In this document: in pieces, positions 1-7,147 of the stretch
How the letters are laid out: every line of letters starts with the position of its first letter
Position numbering within the stretch: the first letter of the stretch is position 1
Origin: SURF-32 sp964648365
GTDB lineage: Bacteria; Planctomycetota; Phycisphaerae; UBA1845
Reading direction: 5' to 3'
Assembly: GCA_964648365.1 (NCBI GenBank)
Contig: CAZYLK010000169.1
Coordinates: 1 to 13,725 of the forward strand
Length of the DNA stretch: 13,725 nt
The notes under the pieces: model-generated
The model's input: only the letters and a program-made list of their open reading frames with translations
What the model was told of the DNA's origin: nothing
The model's database searches: none
Program-made: the position numbers and the translations under genes

Positions 1-2249
1 AACCCCTCGACGGCGAGCGAACCCAGAATGTCCACGGTGCGATCGCTCACCTCGAGCTTGACGTTCGCAGAAAGGAGCTCGAACTCCTCCATCAGGTCAT
101 TGCCCTGCGCATCGTAGAATCCTGCGTCCTCGCCGGTCAGCCCGATGTCCGCGTCGGCTGAGTGGATGTTGATCGAGTAGTTCTGCGTCGTCACCGGGCC
201 TTTCAGATCCCATGTGCCGCCGCTCAGGTTTCCGGTGTCGGGGTCGATGTTCTCCACGCGCCCGTCCACGCGGAACCCGGAACCGTCGAAGAGTTCCAGC
301 GTGCCATCCACGGCATTGTTGAAATCAACATCGAACGTGATCGTCCCCCCCGTATCGACCTGAAAGAGACCCTCATTGCGCACGATCGACGTATCGCCGC
401 CGCCGTTGCGGATGCCCGCGCTGACGTCTTCGATAATAAAGATGTTGTACGAGAAGTCCCACTGAGCACCGTTGCTCATGGTCACACTGCCGCGCTCCCA
501 TGTTCCCTGACCTTCGCCCGTCAGGTGTCCCCCATCGATGTGCTTGAATCCCGAACCGCTGATGTGCATCTGTTCGCTGGCAGTGACGACCGTCCGAATC
601 GTCCCGCCGGTGAAATTGTATGTATCCGCGACGATCCCGGCCGCGCCGGAAACGACGCCGAAACTATGGCTGAGCGTCCGGGTCTGCGCCTGCGCCTCAA
701 AGTTGTGCGTGCCGCCGGTGATGTTGACGTTGTCAACATTGAACGAGCCTTCCCACGACGTGTCGCCGGCGCCAAGCCCGAGCGTGCCCGGTCCGTCAAT
801 GCTGCCGAGGCTGTACTGTTCGTAATCGACGACGTTCATCTCCGCGTTCTTCTGGATGCGCACGTCTCCAGTGTTCCGGCTCACTTCCAGAGTCAACGTC
901 CCCTCGACGACCACCTGATTCTGGTTGTCAAGCAAGGCGTCCAGTTCAACCTGGGTCGAGCCTGCAACGTTGACGGTTCCGCGGTTCTCAACGGTCGGCC
1001 GCTCGCCCACGGTCCAGCTCATGCTGCCACCGCCGTCCGGTTCCATCGCAAACGACGCGTCTTCCTCGATGATCAACACGGCGCCATTGCTGCTGACGAT
1101 GTTGCCTTCCGTCCAGGCGCCCACCCGGGCGACCAAAACGGTGACGCCATCCAGCGTCACAAAGGAGTTTCCGGCATCGATGGTCAGCTCATTTCCGCTG
1201 ACGTTCCCGCCGCCGGTCCACTTTCCGCCGCCGAACGCCGCATCGCCAAATGCGAAGTCAAAGCCGCCGGTGTCCAGCGTGCCCCCGGTCTGATCGAGGT
1301 TCTCGGTTGATCCGTCCGTGGTCATGGTGATCGTGCCGCCGGCCACACGGGTGGTGCCCGGATCGTACTCCCCGCCGACGATCAGGTTTCCTCCTGACAC
1401 GGACACCGTACCGTCGCCGTCCCAGATCGAGTTCTGCGTCGAAGTGAATTCGCCGCTGGCGTTGTTCCACAGCCCGCCCCCTTCCATCGTGATCCGCCCG
1501 TCGCTGGCACCCCCCCCCGACACCGACACCGTGCCGCCGACGGTGGTGGTCCCGTTGTTGACGTACCGGGCGACGAACAGCAGTTGGTTGCCGCCCGGCA
1601 CGACGACAGTACCGTCGTTGACGAACGCGGGCGCGTCGCCGGGGCCGGCGTTGAAATTGCCCCCGGTCGTCGGTTGACCGGTGAAGGTCGCGTTCGGCGA
1701 CACGTAGATGCTGCCGCCGTTGGACCCGTTGATGTTCCCGCTGTTCCACTGCCCCCGGTCGATGACCTCGACCCGCCGTCCCAAAAGCGTCACGAAGGAA
1801 CTGGTTGCATCGAGGTCCAGAAACCCGACGACCGTATTGCCCGGACCCTCTTGCGTGCCGCCCTGCCAGAGGAGCGTTCCGTCGACCGTGATGGTGCCGT
1901 CCCCGCCCAGGGTCCCGCCGACCTGGCGCAGTTGCCGCGCGACGAACAAGGCTTCGTCGACCGTCAGCTTGCCGCCCGTGAAGGCGACGGGCACGCGCGA
2001 GATGACGGAATTCAGTTGCGCCGTCCCGCGCGAGTACTGCACCTGCGGTTGCAGCAGATCCGGGATGAACACGTCGTCCCCGTCATCCGGCGGAGAAAGC
2101 AGGTCCCAGTTCGCTCCGTCGTGCCAGGAGTCCGTCCCGGCCCCACCGGTCCACGTGACGGTATCGCCCGACGCCAGGGCGACCATCATCAGGCCGTGGG
2201 CGATTGCCGCCAGCGCCATTCGGGCTTGATACTTGCGAAGAACCGCCAT
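1..2249 (-). CDS. Large secreted beta-rich repeat protein (3' end outside window)
   Basis: This reading frame stays open from ATG 2249 to the left edge, giving 749 residues with no stop. GGAG lies 7 nt before the ATG. Residues 1-28 look like a signal peptide: Arg/Lys near the start, then hydrophobic ALAAIAHGLMMVALA. The mature part begins TVTWTGGAGTDSWHDGANW, a pattern seen at the start of secreted 'autotransporter-associated beta strand' type proteins. The rest is rich in Gly, Asn, Thr and Val, with short strands separated by GG/DG turns, as expected for a beta-helix or beta-solenoid. A long internal duplication is visible: the block from GGTL111 through SSFVTLLG (150-157) and SNGG to about 190 recurs 211 residues later (GGTL322, NSFVTLDG 361-368, SNGA), with a weaker third version near 548-630. 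The anchor or sorting domain would lie beyond the edge, so surface attachment is unknown. Secretion is a good inference; function is not recognisable. Confidence 0.75.
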   Translation of the reverse strand, partial: MAVLRKYQARMALAAIAHGLMMVALASGDTVTWTGGAGTDSWHDGANWDLLSPPDDGDDVFIPDLLQPQVQYSRGTAQLNSVISRVPVAFTGGKLTVDEALFVARQLRQVGGTLGGDGTITVDGTLLWQGGTQEGPGNTVVGFLDLDATSSFVTLLGRRVEVIDRGQWNSGNINGSNGGSIYVSPNATFTGQPTTGGNFNAGPGDAPAFVNDGTVVVPGGNQLLFVARYVNNGTTTVGGTVSVSGGGASDGRITMEGGGLWNNASGEFTSTQNSIWDGDGTVSVSGGNLIVGGEYDPGTTRVAGGTITMTTDGSTENLDQTGGTLDTGGFDFAFGDAAFGGGKWTGGGNVSGNELTIDAGNSFVTLDGVTVLVARVGAWTEGNIVSSNGAVLIIEEDASFAMEPDGGGSMSWTVGERPTVENRGTVNVAGSTQVELDALLDNQNQVVVEGTLTLEVSRNTGDVRIQKNAEMNVVDYEQYSLGSIDGPGTLGLGAGDTSWEGSFNVDNVNITGGTHNFEAQAQTRTLSHSFGVVSGAAGIVADTYNFTGGTIRTVVTASEQMHISGSGFKHIDGGHLTGEGQGTWERGSVTMSNGAQWDFSYNIFIIEDVSAGIRNGGGDTSIVRNEGLFQVDTGGTITFDVDFNNAVDGTLELFDGSGFRVDGRVENIDPDTGNLSGGTWDLKGPVTTQNYSINIHSADADIGLTGEDAGFYDAQGNDLMEEFELLSANVKLEVSDRTVDILGSLAVEG

Positions 2250-2370
2250 TTCCTTTCTCCAGAGTCGCACGTGGACCTTACGGGCCGGGGATTCACGGCG
2301 CCCGGGCCACCGGCGACGACGCGACGGACGCCGCGGCCTCTCAACCGTGGGTCACTCAGATTCGCCGGAC

Positions 2371-2386
2371 ATCGCACCGGTGCGAT
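2371..2386. promoter_or_regulatory. 16-bp perfect palindrome, possible operator
   Basis: ATCGCACCGGTGCGAT reads identically on both strands, with no spacer. It lies about 120 bp upstream of the start codon of the divergently oriented secreted protein gene. Its symmetry and size fit a binding site for a dimeric regulator, but no regulator gene is in the window and the role is inference. Confidence 0.3.
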
Positions 2387-2524
2387 TCTGCGGATTGCGA
2401 CATGGCGCGCGCGGCACAGGCCGTCGCGAGGTGCCGAGCGTCACCCAGCATACGCCCGCGGGCCCGGGTTAGATTCCAGAAAATGGAAAAAAAGCCATCG
2501 GCCGGCTTCGCGGACGTCGCGACG

Positions 2525-2622
2525 GCCGTGAGCCGTGAGCCGAGTGCGGAGGCCGGTGGGCCGCGGGCGCAGGGCCGTGCGTGGAGGGCCGTGGGCTGTG
2601 CGCGGAGGATCGTGGGCGCGGG
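2525..2622. repeat. Degenerate heptanucleotide tandem repeat (about 14 units)
   Basis: Cut every 7 bases from 2525, the sequence falls into units near GCCGTGG: GCCGTGA twice, then GCCGAGT, GCGGAGG, CCGGTGG, GCCGCGG, GCGCAGG, GCCGTGC, GTGGAGG, GCCGTGG, GCTGTGC, GCGGAGG, ATCGTGG, GCGCGGG. A 21-bp higher-order unit (three heptads, the middle one GYGGAGG) is visible at 2539-2559, 2574-2594 and 2595-2615. No protein reading is convincing. It looks like an old, decayed microsatellite-like array. Confidence 0.6.
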
Positions 2623-2750
2623 CGCGACGGTCGCTGATCGGCCGCGATTGGCCGCCAAGCCCGTTGACCGTAACTTGCATCGCGCGTCCGGGTGGGTTAA
2701 CTTCCCGCCGGCCTCCGGAAGGCGGCGGCGACGTCGCGTCCGGACCCCCT

Positions 2751-2841
2751 GGAGAGGTGGGTGAGTGGCTGAAACCAACGGTTTGCTAAACCGTCGTACT
2801 GGTTTATACCGGTACCCCGGGTTCGAATCCCGGCCTCTCCG
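2751..2841 (+). tRNA. serX-type tRNA-Ser(GCT): tRNA-Ser(GCU)
   Basis: The acceptor arm pairs GGAGAGG (2751-2757) with CCTCTCC (2834-2840), and the discriminator base is G2841. The anticodon stem is ACGGT/ACCGT around loop TTGCTAA, with anticodon GCT at 2785-2787, which reads AGC/AGU serine codons. A long variable arm (about 7 bp, around TACTGGT/ACCGGTA) marks a class II tRNA. The T arm is CCGGG/CCCGG around TTCGAAT. CCA is not encoded, since ATC follows directly. The gene converges on the antitoxin gene and diverges from the secreted protein gene. Confidence 0.95.
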
Positions 2842-2931
2842 ATCTTCCTGACCGTCGATTTCCGTCGCTCGGCGCGTTCGGCGTGCCGCGATCGTTCGTA
2901 CCCTGCGTCAGACCGTCGGGCGTGGTAGCGT

Positions 2932-3135
2932 TCACAGGCGGGTTCGGATGCGCTCGACGGCCCGTTCGGCCGGCGTCCCGCGATCGCCGTCAATCCGATA
3001 GCGCTCGAGCCGGCGATCGAGCTCGGCACGCTGCGCCGAAGTCAGAGGAAGGGCATCTTGCTCGGCGGCAATGCTGTCCCAGATGTCCTCCACGAGTTTC
3101 AGCCGCTCGTCAATTGCTAACTCGTCGATCTTCAT
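2932..3135 (-). CDS. Addiction module antitoxin-family protein, orphan
   Basis: The 67-residue product (MKIDELAIDERLKLVEDIWD...) matches the family of short acidic antitoxins known as 'putative addiction module component' (Unstab_antitox type). The typical opening is a helix with ERLxLVEDIWDSIA, followed by LTxAQRAELDRRLERY and a C-terminal segment that in relatives binds the toxin. Length is normal for the family (about 65-75). GGAG lies 6 nt before the ATG, a good ribosome binding site. Relatives are followed directly by a RelE/ParE-type toxin gene. Here only 90 bp separate the stop from the end of the tRNA-Ser gene on the other strand, so no toxin fits, and none lies upstream either. The C-terminus (GTPAERAVERIRTRL) has drifted from the family's usual ending with a conserved Trp. 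It may be a remnant, or may act on a toxin elsewhere. Confidence 0.75.
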   Translation of the reverse strand: MKIDELAIDERLKLVEDIWDSIAAEQDALPLTSAQRAELDRRLERYRIDGDRGTPAERAVERIRTRL

Positions 3136-3283
3136 GCGGGTCTCCGCTTCCGGTCTCGTCCGGGCGACGATCCGGCTCGCGAGACGTGCCGGTTCGCCGC
3201 CTTACCAACCAAACGCGAGTCATTATATGCGAAGTCTATGTCAGCGTGCGCGATTCGTGGCCGCTCGACCGTCGGCACAATCG

Positions 3284-3301
3284 CGCAGGCTGAAGCCTGC
3301 G
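3284..3301. repeat. Short perfect inverted repeat (REP-like hairpin)
   Basis: CGCAGGCT and AGCCTGCG are exact reverse complements separated by only GA. Motifs of this 'gcaggctgaagcctgcggctc' kind recur between genes in many GC-rich genomes, so this is probably one copy of a dispersed intergenic repeat. No poly-T follows, so it is not an obvious intrinsic terminator. Confidence 0.4.
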
Positions 3302-3437
3302 GCTCGGCGCTGGTGCCTGAACTCGAACGGTGAATCACAGTCGACACAAGGCCAACATTGAATCGGCCCCGACGTTGTCCCCGTCGTCAGAATTTTCCAA
3401 GGCGGTCGAAGTGCGTCACGAGGACACTGTGATCTGC

Positions 3438-3466
3438 TTACGGCAGGCGGCGCGTGCGTCTATTAT
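3438..3466 (+). promoter_or_regulatory. Candidate priA promoter, possibly giving a leaderless mRNA
   Basis: TATTAT at 3461-3466 matches the -10 consensus at 5 of 6 positions. TTACGG lies 17 bp upstream at 3438-3443 but is a poor -35. The hexamer ends 6 nt before the priA ATG, so transcription would begin at about the A of the start codon. No Shine-Dalgarno sequence precedes the ATG, which agrees with a leaderless message. Confidence 0.3.
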
Positions 3467-3472
3467 GCCGCC

Positions 3473-5827
3473 ATGTCCGCCCGCAAGCAGCCTGAGCCGA
3501 CTGGCTTCCTCTTTGCCGAGGAGGGTGAGGCGCGCGTTGGGATGGTGGCTGAGGTCGCGCCGGTGCTGCCGGGGGCGGCGCTGCGCGGGCGGGGGACGTA
3601 TCCGTTCGTCGTGCCGGATGCGATGGTCGGCGATATCGAGCCGGGGCGTCGCGTCCGCGTGCCGATCGGGCGGTCGGGCAAGCGCGTGGCCGACGGCTTC
3701 GTCATCGACGTGAGCCGGCGGGCGTGGGAGAGCACGGTTCGCCCGATTCACGCCGTCGTCGATGATCACACGTTTCTGACGCCGCCGCTGATGCAACTCG
3801 GGCGGTGGATTGCGGACTACTACTGCTGCCCGCTGGGCAAGACGCTGGCGGCCATGACGCCGGAGGCCGTGCGGGCCGGCGCGGGGCTGGCCCGAGTGCG
3901 TTACGTCCATGCGCGGACAACCCTCGCGGCGATGGAAGCGTCGGAGTCGCGGGTGACGCCGGCGCGACGGGCCGTGATGGAGGCGCTCCAGGCGGCAACG
4001 ACTGCCGAGTCCGCGATTCGGCTTGCCGACGTGTGCAACCGGGCCGGCGTGACCACCGGCATCGTGCGCGAGATGGCCCGCAAAGGGTGGATCGAGATCG
4101 CCGAAAGGCGGGAATTGCCGCCGGCGGACCGCACCGACCCGCTCGGGGATGCGTCGAAGTCAGACGTACCGGGCGGGCTGGCCGAACCGACGTTCCAACT
4201 GACGCCCGAGCAGTCCGCCGCCCTGGACGCGCTCCGCGTGCGCATCGACGCCCGCGAATACTCGACCACGCTCCTGTTCGGCGTCAGCGGCAGCGGCAAG
4301 ACGGAAGTCTACGTGCGCGCGATTCGCCACGCCGTCTCCGGGGGGGGGCAGGCGATTCTGCTGGTGCCGGAGATCATGCTGACCACGCAGCTTGTTGCCC
4401 GGCTTGCGCGCCGGTTCGAGCGCGTGGCCATCCTGCACAGCGGCCTGACCGGGGCGCAGCGCAGCGTCACGTGGCGGCGGATCGCGGCCGGCGAACTGAA
4501 CGTCGTCATCGGCACGCGCAGCGCCGTCTTCGCGCCCTGTCCGGACCTGCGGCTGATCTGCGTCGATGAAGAGCAGGAATCCAGCTACAAGAACCTGCAA
4601 GCCCCGCGGTTTCACGTCCGCGACGTGGCCGTGATGCGGGCGAAGCAGGCGGGCATCCCCATCGTGCTCGGCTCGGCGACGCCGTCGCTGGAGACGTGGC
4701 ACAATGCGACCGTCGCCGGCCGATTCCACCGCCTCGACATCCGCGGCCGCGTGCATGCCCGGCCCATGCCGCGGGTCAGCGTGGTGGACATGCGCACGGA
4801 GGCGTGGGCACGGCAGCACGAGGCGATCCTGTCGCGCCTGCTGCAGGCGCGGCTGGTGGAAACCGTCGGCCGGGGCGAGCAGGCGGTGATCCTGATCAAC
4901 CGCCGCGGCTACGCCACGCGCATCTTCTGCCCTGCATGCCGCGTGAACATCGCGTGCCCGAACTGCAGCGTCAGCCTGGTCGTTCACATCCATCACTCGG
5001 AGGCACGTTGCCATTACTGCCGGATGGTGATCCCGCTGCCGGACCGATGCCCGAACGTCACCTGCCGCCAGCCGGTGATGCGGGCGGGCCTCGGGACGCA
5101 GCGCGTCGAAGAGGCGATCGCCAAACTGCTGCCCGAAGCGCGCATCCGCCGTGTGGACAGCGACACCATGCATCACCGCGACGAGTACATCGACGTCATC
5201 CGGGCGTTCGAGGAGCGCTCGCTCGACGTGCTGGTGGGAACACAGATGGTCGCCAAGGGTCTGGATTTTCCCGCGGTCTCGCTGGTAGGTGTCATCAACG
5301 CCGAGGGGCTGTCGGCGTCGGCGGATTTCCGCTTCGGCGAACATCTGTTCCAGTTGCTGACGCAGGTCGCCGGCCGGGCCGGGCGGGCGGAAACCGACGG
5401 AGAAGTCGTCATCCAATCGTCCATGCCCGACAGCCCGGCGGTGCGGCTGGCAGCGCAGCACGACTACACCACCTTCGCCGCAGGCGAACTGCACGCACGA
5501 CACACGATCGGCTACCCGCCTTTCGCACGGCTCGTGCGGTTCATCGTCAGTCACGAGAAGGACGCGACTGCCCTGGCGGGTGCGGAGCAAATCGCCGCAC
5601 GGCTCCGGGAACTGGTGGAGCGCCTGGCGCTGCGGGGCGCCAACGCCGTCGGGCCGGCCCCGTGTGTGATGCCGCGCCTGCGCGGGAAGTATCGCTATGA
5701 CGTGCTGCTGCGCGCCGCCGGCACGGCCGAGGTGGCCGCGGTGCGGCGCGATCCGGCCTTCGCCGACGCGGTTCGGGTAAAGTCAGGCGTCGTGCAGATC
5801 GACGTCGATCCGATCGCGCTGACGTAG
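3473..5827 (+). CDS. priA: Primosomal protein N' (replication restart helicase PriA)
   Basis: PriA is the 3'-5' superfamily 2 helicase that rebuilds replication forks by loading the replicative helicase at stalled sites. The 784-residue product has the expected order: an N-terminal 3'-end-binding domain (about 24-110, with GTYPFVVPDAMVGDIEPGRRVRVPIGR in part), a winged-helix region, then the helicase core. Walker A is GVSGSGKT at 270-277, motif II DEEQ at 365-368, motif III SATPS at 401-405, motif V GTQMVAKGLDFP at 589-600 and motif VI QVAGRAGR at 631-638. Zinc-binding cysteines interrupt the core: C486/C489, C495/C498, C513/C516 and C526/C531. Two details are unusual: motif II is DEEQ where most PriA proteins have DEEH, and the last cysteine pair has four residues between (CPNVTC) rather than two. 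The gene stands alone, convergent with the CNNM gene. The first 23 residues look like a lineage-specific extension. Confidence 0.97.
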   Translation: MSARKQPEPTGFLFAEEGEARVGMVAEVAPVLPGAALRGRGTYPFVVPDAMVGDIEPGRRVRVPIGRSGKRVADGFVIDVSRRAWESTVRPIHAVVDDHTFLTPPLMQLGRWIADYYCCPLGKTLAAMTPEAVRAGAGLARVRYVHARTTLAAMEASESRVTPARRAVMEALQAATTAESAIRLADVCNRAGVTTGIVREMARKGWIEIAERRELPPADRTDPLGDASKSDVPGGLAEPTFQLTPEQSAALDALRVRIDAREYSTTLLFGVSGSGKTEVYVRAIRHAVSGGGQAILLVPEIMLTTQLVARLARRFERVAILHSGLTGAQRSVTWRRIAAGELNVVIGTRSAVFAPCPDLRLICVDEEQESSYKNLQAPRFHVRDVAVMRAKQAGIPIVLGSATPSLETWHNATVAGRFHRLDIRGRVHARPMPRVSVVDMRTEAWARQHEAILSRLLQARLVETVGRGEQAVILINRRGYATRIFCPACRVNIACPNCSVSLVVHIHHSEARCHYCRMVIPLPDRCPNVTCRQPVMRAGLGTQRVEEAIAKLLPEARIRRVDSDTMHHRDEYIDVIRAFEERSLDVLVGTQMVAKGLDFPAVSLVGVINAEGLSASADFRFGEHLFQLLTQVAGRAGRAETDGEVVIQSSMPDSPAVRLAAQHDYTTFAAGELHARHTIGYPPFARLVRFIVSHEKDATALAGAEQIAARLRELVERLALRGANAVGPAPCVMPRLRGKYRYDVLLRAAGTAEVAAVRRDPAFADAVRVKSGVVQIDVDPIALT

Positions 5828-5868
5828 GGGCACTCCGGCACATGCTGGCCCGCGATCAACGGCGCGGC

Positions 5869-5881
5869 GGGCGCGGCGCCC
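5869..5881. terminator. GC-only inverted repeat between convergent genes, weak terminator candidate
   Basis: GGGCGC and GCGCCC flank a single G in the 54-bp gap between the priA and CNNM stop codons, abutting the latter. It could form a tight hairpin on either strand, but neither side has a T-run, so intrinsic termination is doubtful. Confidence 0.2.
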
Positions 5882-7147
5882 TCACGCCGCCTGGCCGTTC
5901 TCCGCGTCTGTCATGCTCAGTCGCAAGCGATTGACCTTGCGAGGCTCTGCCGAGACGACCTCGATGGCGACGCGGCCGTGCTCGAACCGTTCACCCGTCT
6001 TGGGGATGCGGCCGAGCGTGGTGAAGACGAATCCGCCGACCGTTTCGTAATCGTCATGCTCTGGCAGATCCGCCTCCCACTCGTCATTGAGATCGTCGAT
6101 GCGCATCCGGGCGTCCACCTCGATGGTGTGATCGTCGATCCGCACCATCGCCTCCGGCTCGGGCGTTTCGTATTCGTCGGCGATCTCGCCGACCAGTTCC
6201 TCGATGATGTCCTCGATCGTGATCAGGCCGGCCGTGCCACCGTACTCATCGAGAATGATGGCGATGTGGACCTTGTCCCGCTGGAACTCGGTCAGCAGTT
6301 CCCTCACCAGCTTGCTTTCCGGGATGAACGCGGCCGGACGCATCACGCTTCGCGCGATTGCGGGCTTATCGGGATCGAGTTGCAGCAGATCTTTGGCATA
6401 GAGGATGCCGACGATGGTGTCGATGGTTCCCTGGTAAACGGGGACGCGAGAATGCCCGTGCTCGATGACGGTCGCGCGCACCTGGTCCAGCGGCGTGGTG
6501 TCCTCCACCGAGATGATTTCGGTCCGCGGCGTCATGATCTCGTAGACCTCGGTGTCGCGCAGCTCGAGGATCGACTCGATCATCTCCTTTTCCTGTTCGT
6601 CGACGGCGCCCTGCTTTTCGCCCTCGCTGACGACGTTGAGGATTTCGCGTCCGACCTCGTCGGCGCCGTTGGCGTCGTCGGTCATCGGCACGCCCGCCAG
6701 CCGCCGAACCAGCGGGTCAATCACGCTCAGCGCCGAGACCAGCGGACTAAGCGCGAACCTCGTTACAAACAGAACGTGCGAGAGCCGCAACAGCAGCGAT
6801 TCACCGGTGTACTTGGCCACGGCCGAGGGAATCGCCACGCTGAAGACGAGCACCAGCGTCCAGGCGATCGCGAACGCGCTGAGGTATCGAACCGGCGGCG
6901 CCCACGTGGTCGATTCGAGAAGGTGAAGGACGATCAGCACGAGGGACAGCACGGCCGCGGTGCGGATCGCCGCAGATGCCAGCAGCAACTCAGCCCGCAC
7001 CGCCCAGATTCGATCCAGCAGATGCGCCTTGCCGGCCTTCTCAAACTGCTCCGCCACCCGTGCCCGCGAAGGAAGGCGCAGCGCGATGTTGCTGGAGGCG
7101 AACACCAACAGAAGAAGAAGGTCAATGATCCCGCCGAGCCAGATCAT
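5882..7147 (-). CDS. CNNM/HlyC-CorC family membrane protein with CBS pair
   Basis: The 421-residue product has the layout of the CNNM/CorC (DUF21-CBS-CorC_HlyC) family, whose members move or regulate movement of Mg2+ or related cations across the inner membrane. The hydrophobic N-terminal domain spans about 1-150. The CBS pair spans about 200-325 and includes IMTPRTEIISV at 204-214 and the strongly conserved ILDEYGGTAGLITIEDIIEE stretch around 298-317. A CorC_HlyC domain (about 333-412) follows, ending in the usual VNRLRL strand. The membrane domain is divergent. The family's S-E-T-A-L element reads SSNIAL (18-23), and the G-E-x-x-P-K element reads SVAIPS (103-108), losing the conserved Glu in each. 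The start overlaps the upstream stop in ATGA, so translation is probably coupled to the nitrilase-like gene. Family assignment is secure; active transport is uncertain. Confidence 0.93.
   Translation of the reverse strand: MIWLGGIIDLLLLLVFASSNIALRLPSRARVAEQFEKAGKAHLLDRIWAVRAELLLASAAIRTAAVLSLVLIVLHLLESTTWAPPVRYLSAFAIAWTLVLVFSVAIPSAVAKYTGESLLLRLSHVLFVTRFALSPLVSALSVIDPLVRRLAGVPMTDDANGADEVGREILNVVSEGEKQGAVDEQEKEMIESILELRDTEVYEIMTPRTEIISVEDTTPLDQVRATVIEHGHSRVPVYQGTIDTIVGILYAKDLLQLDPDKPAIARSVMRPAAFIPESKLVRELLTEFQRDKVHIAIILDEYGGTAGLITIEDIIEELVGEIADEYETPEPEAMVRIDDHTIEVDARMRIDDLNDEWEADLPEHDDYETVGGFVFTTLGRIPKTGERFEHGRVAIEVVSAEPRKVNRLRLSMTDAENGQAA

Larger units (their letters stand above)
2250..2750. 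other. Intergenic region between the secreted protein gene and tRNA-Ser
   Basis: No convincing gene is present in these 501 bases; the open frames here are shadows without family resemblance. The stretch holds the GGAG/AAAGGA ribosome binding site of the secreted protein gene at its left end, a 16-bp palindrome (2371-2386) and a degenerate heptanucleotide repeat (2525-2622). A TTGACC hexamer at 2664-2669 could be part of the tRNA promoter, but no good -10 hexamer sits at the right distance. Confidence 0.6.
3136..3472. other. Divergent intergenic region between antitoxin gene and priA
   Basis: These 337 bases hold no gene I can support. They contain the antitoxin ribosome binding site at the left end, a short perfect inverted repeat at 3284-3301 and, at the right end, a TATTAT hexamer directly before priA. 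A 71-codon minus frame (3132-3347) overlaps the antitoxin start by ATGA but has no family resemblance. Confidence 0.6.

Noticed and set aside
162..1310. 382-codon open frame on the plus strand
   Set aside because: It lies antisense to the secreted repeat protein, whose frame is open throughout and has a signal peptide and internal duplication. The plus-strand product has no recognisable pattern and is a high-GC shadow.
2697..3029. 110-codon minus frame crossing the tRNA-Ser gene, considered as the missing toxin
   Set aside because: It runs through the whole tRNA, overlaps the antitoxin gene and shows no RelE/ParE features.
3132..3347. 71-codon minus frame overlapping the antitoxin start by ATGA
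   Set aside because: The overlap suggested a toxin-antitoxin pair, but the product has no toxin resemblance, no ribosome binding site I can see, and contains the intergenic inverted repeat.
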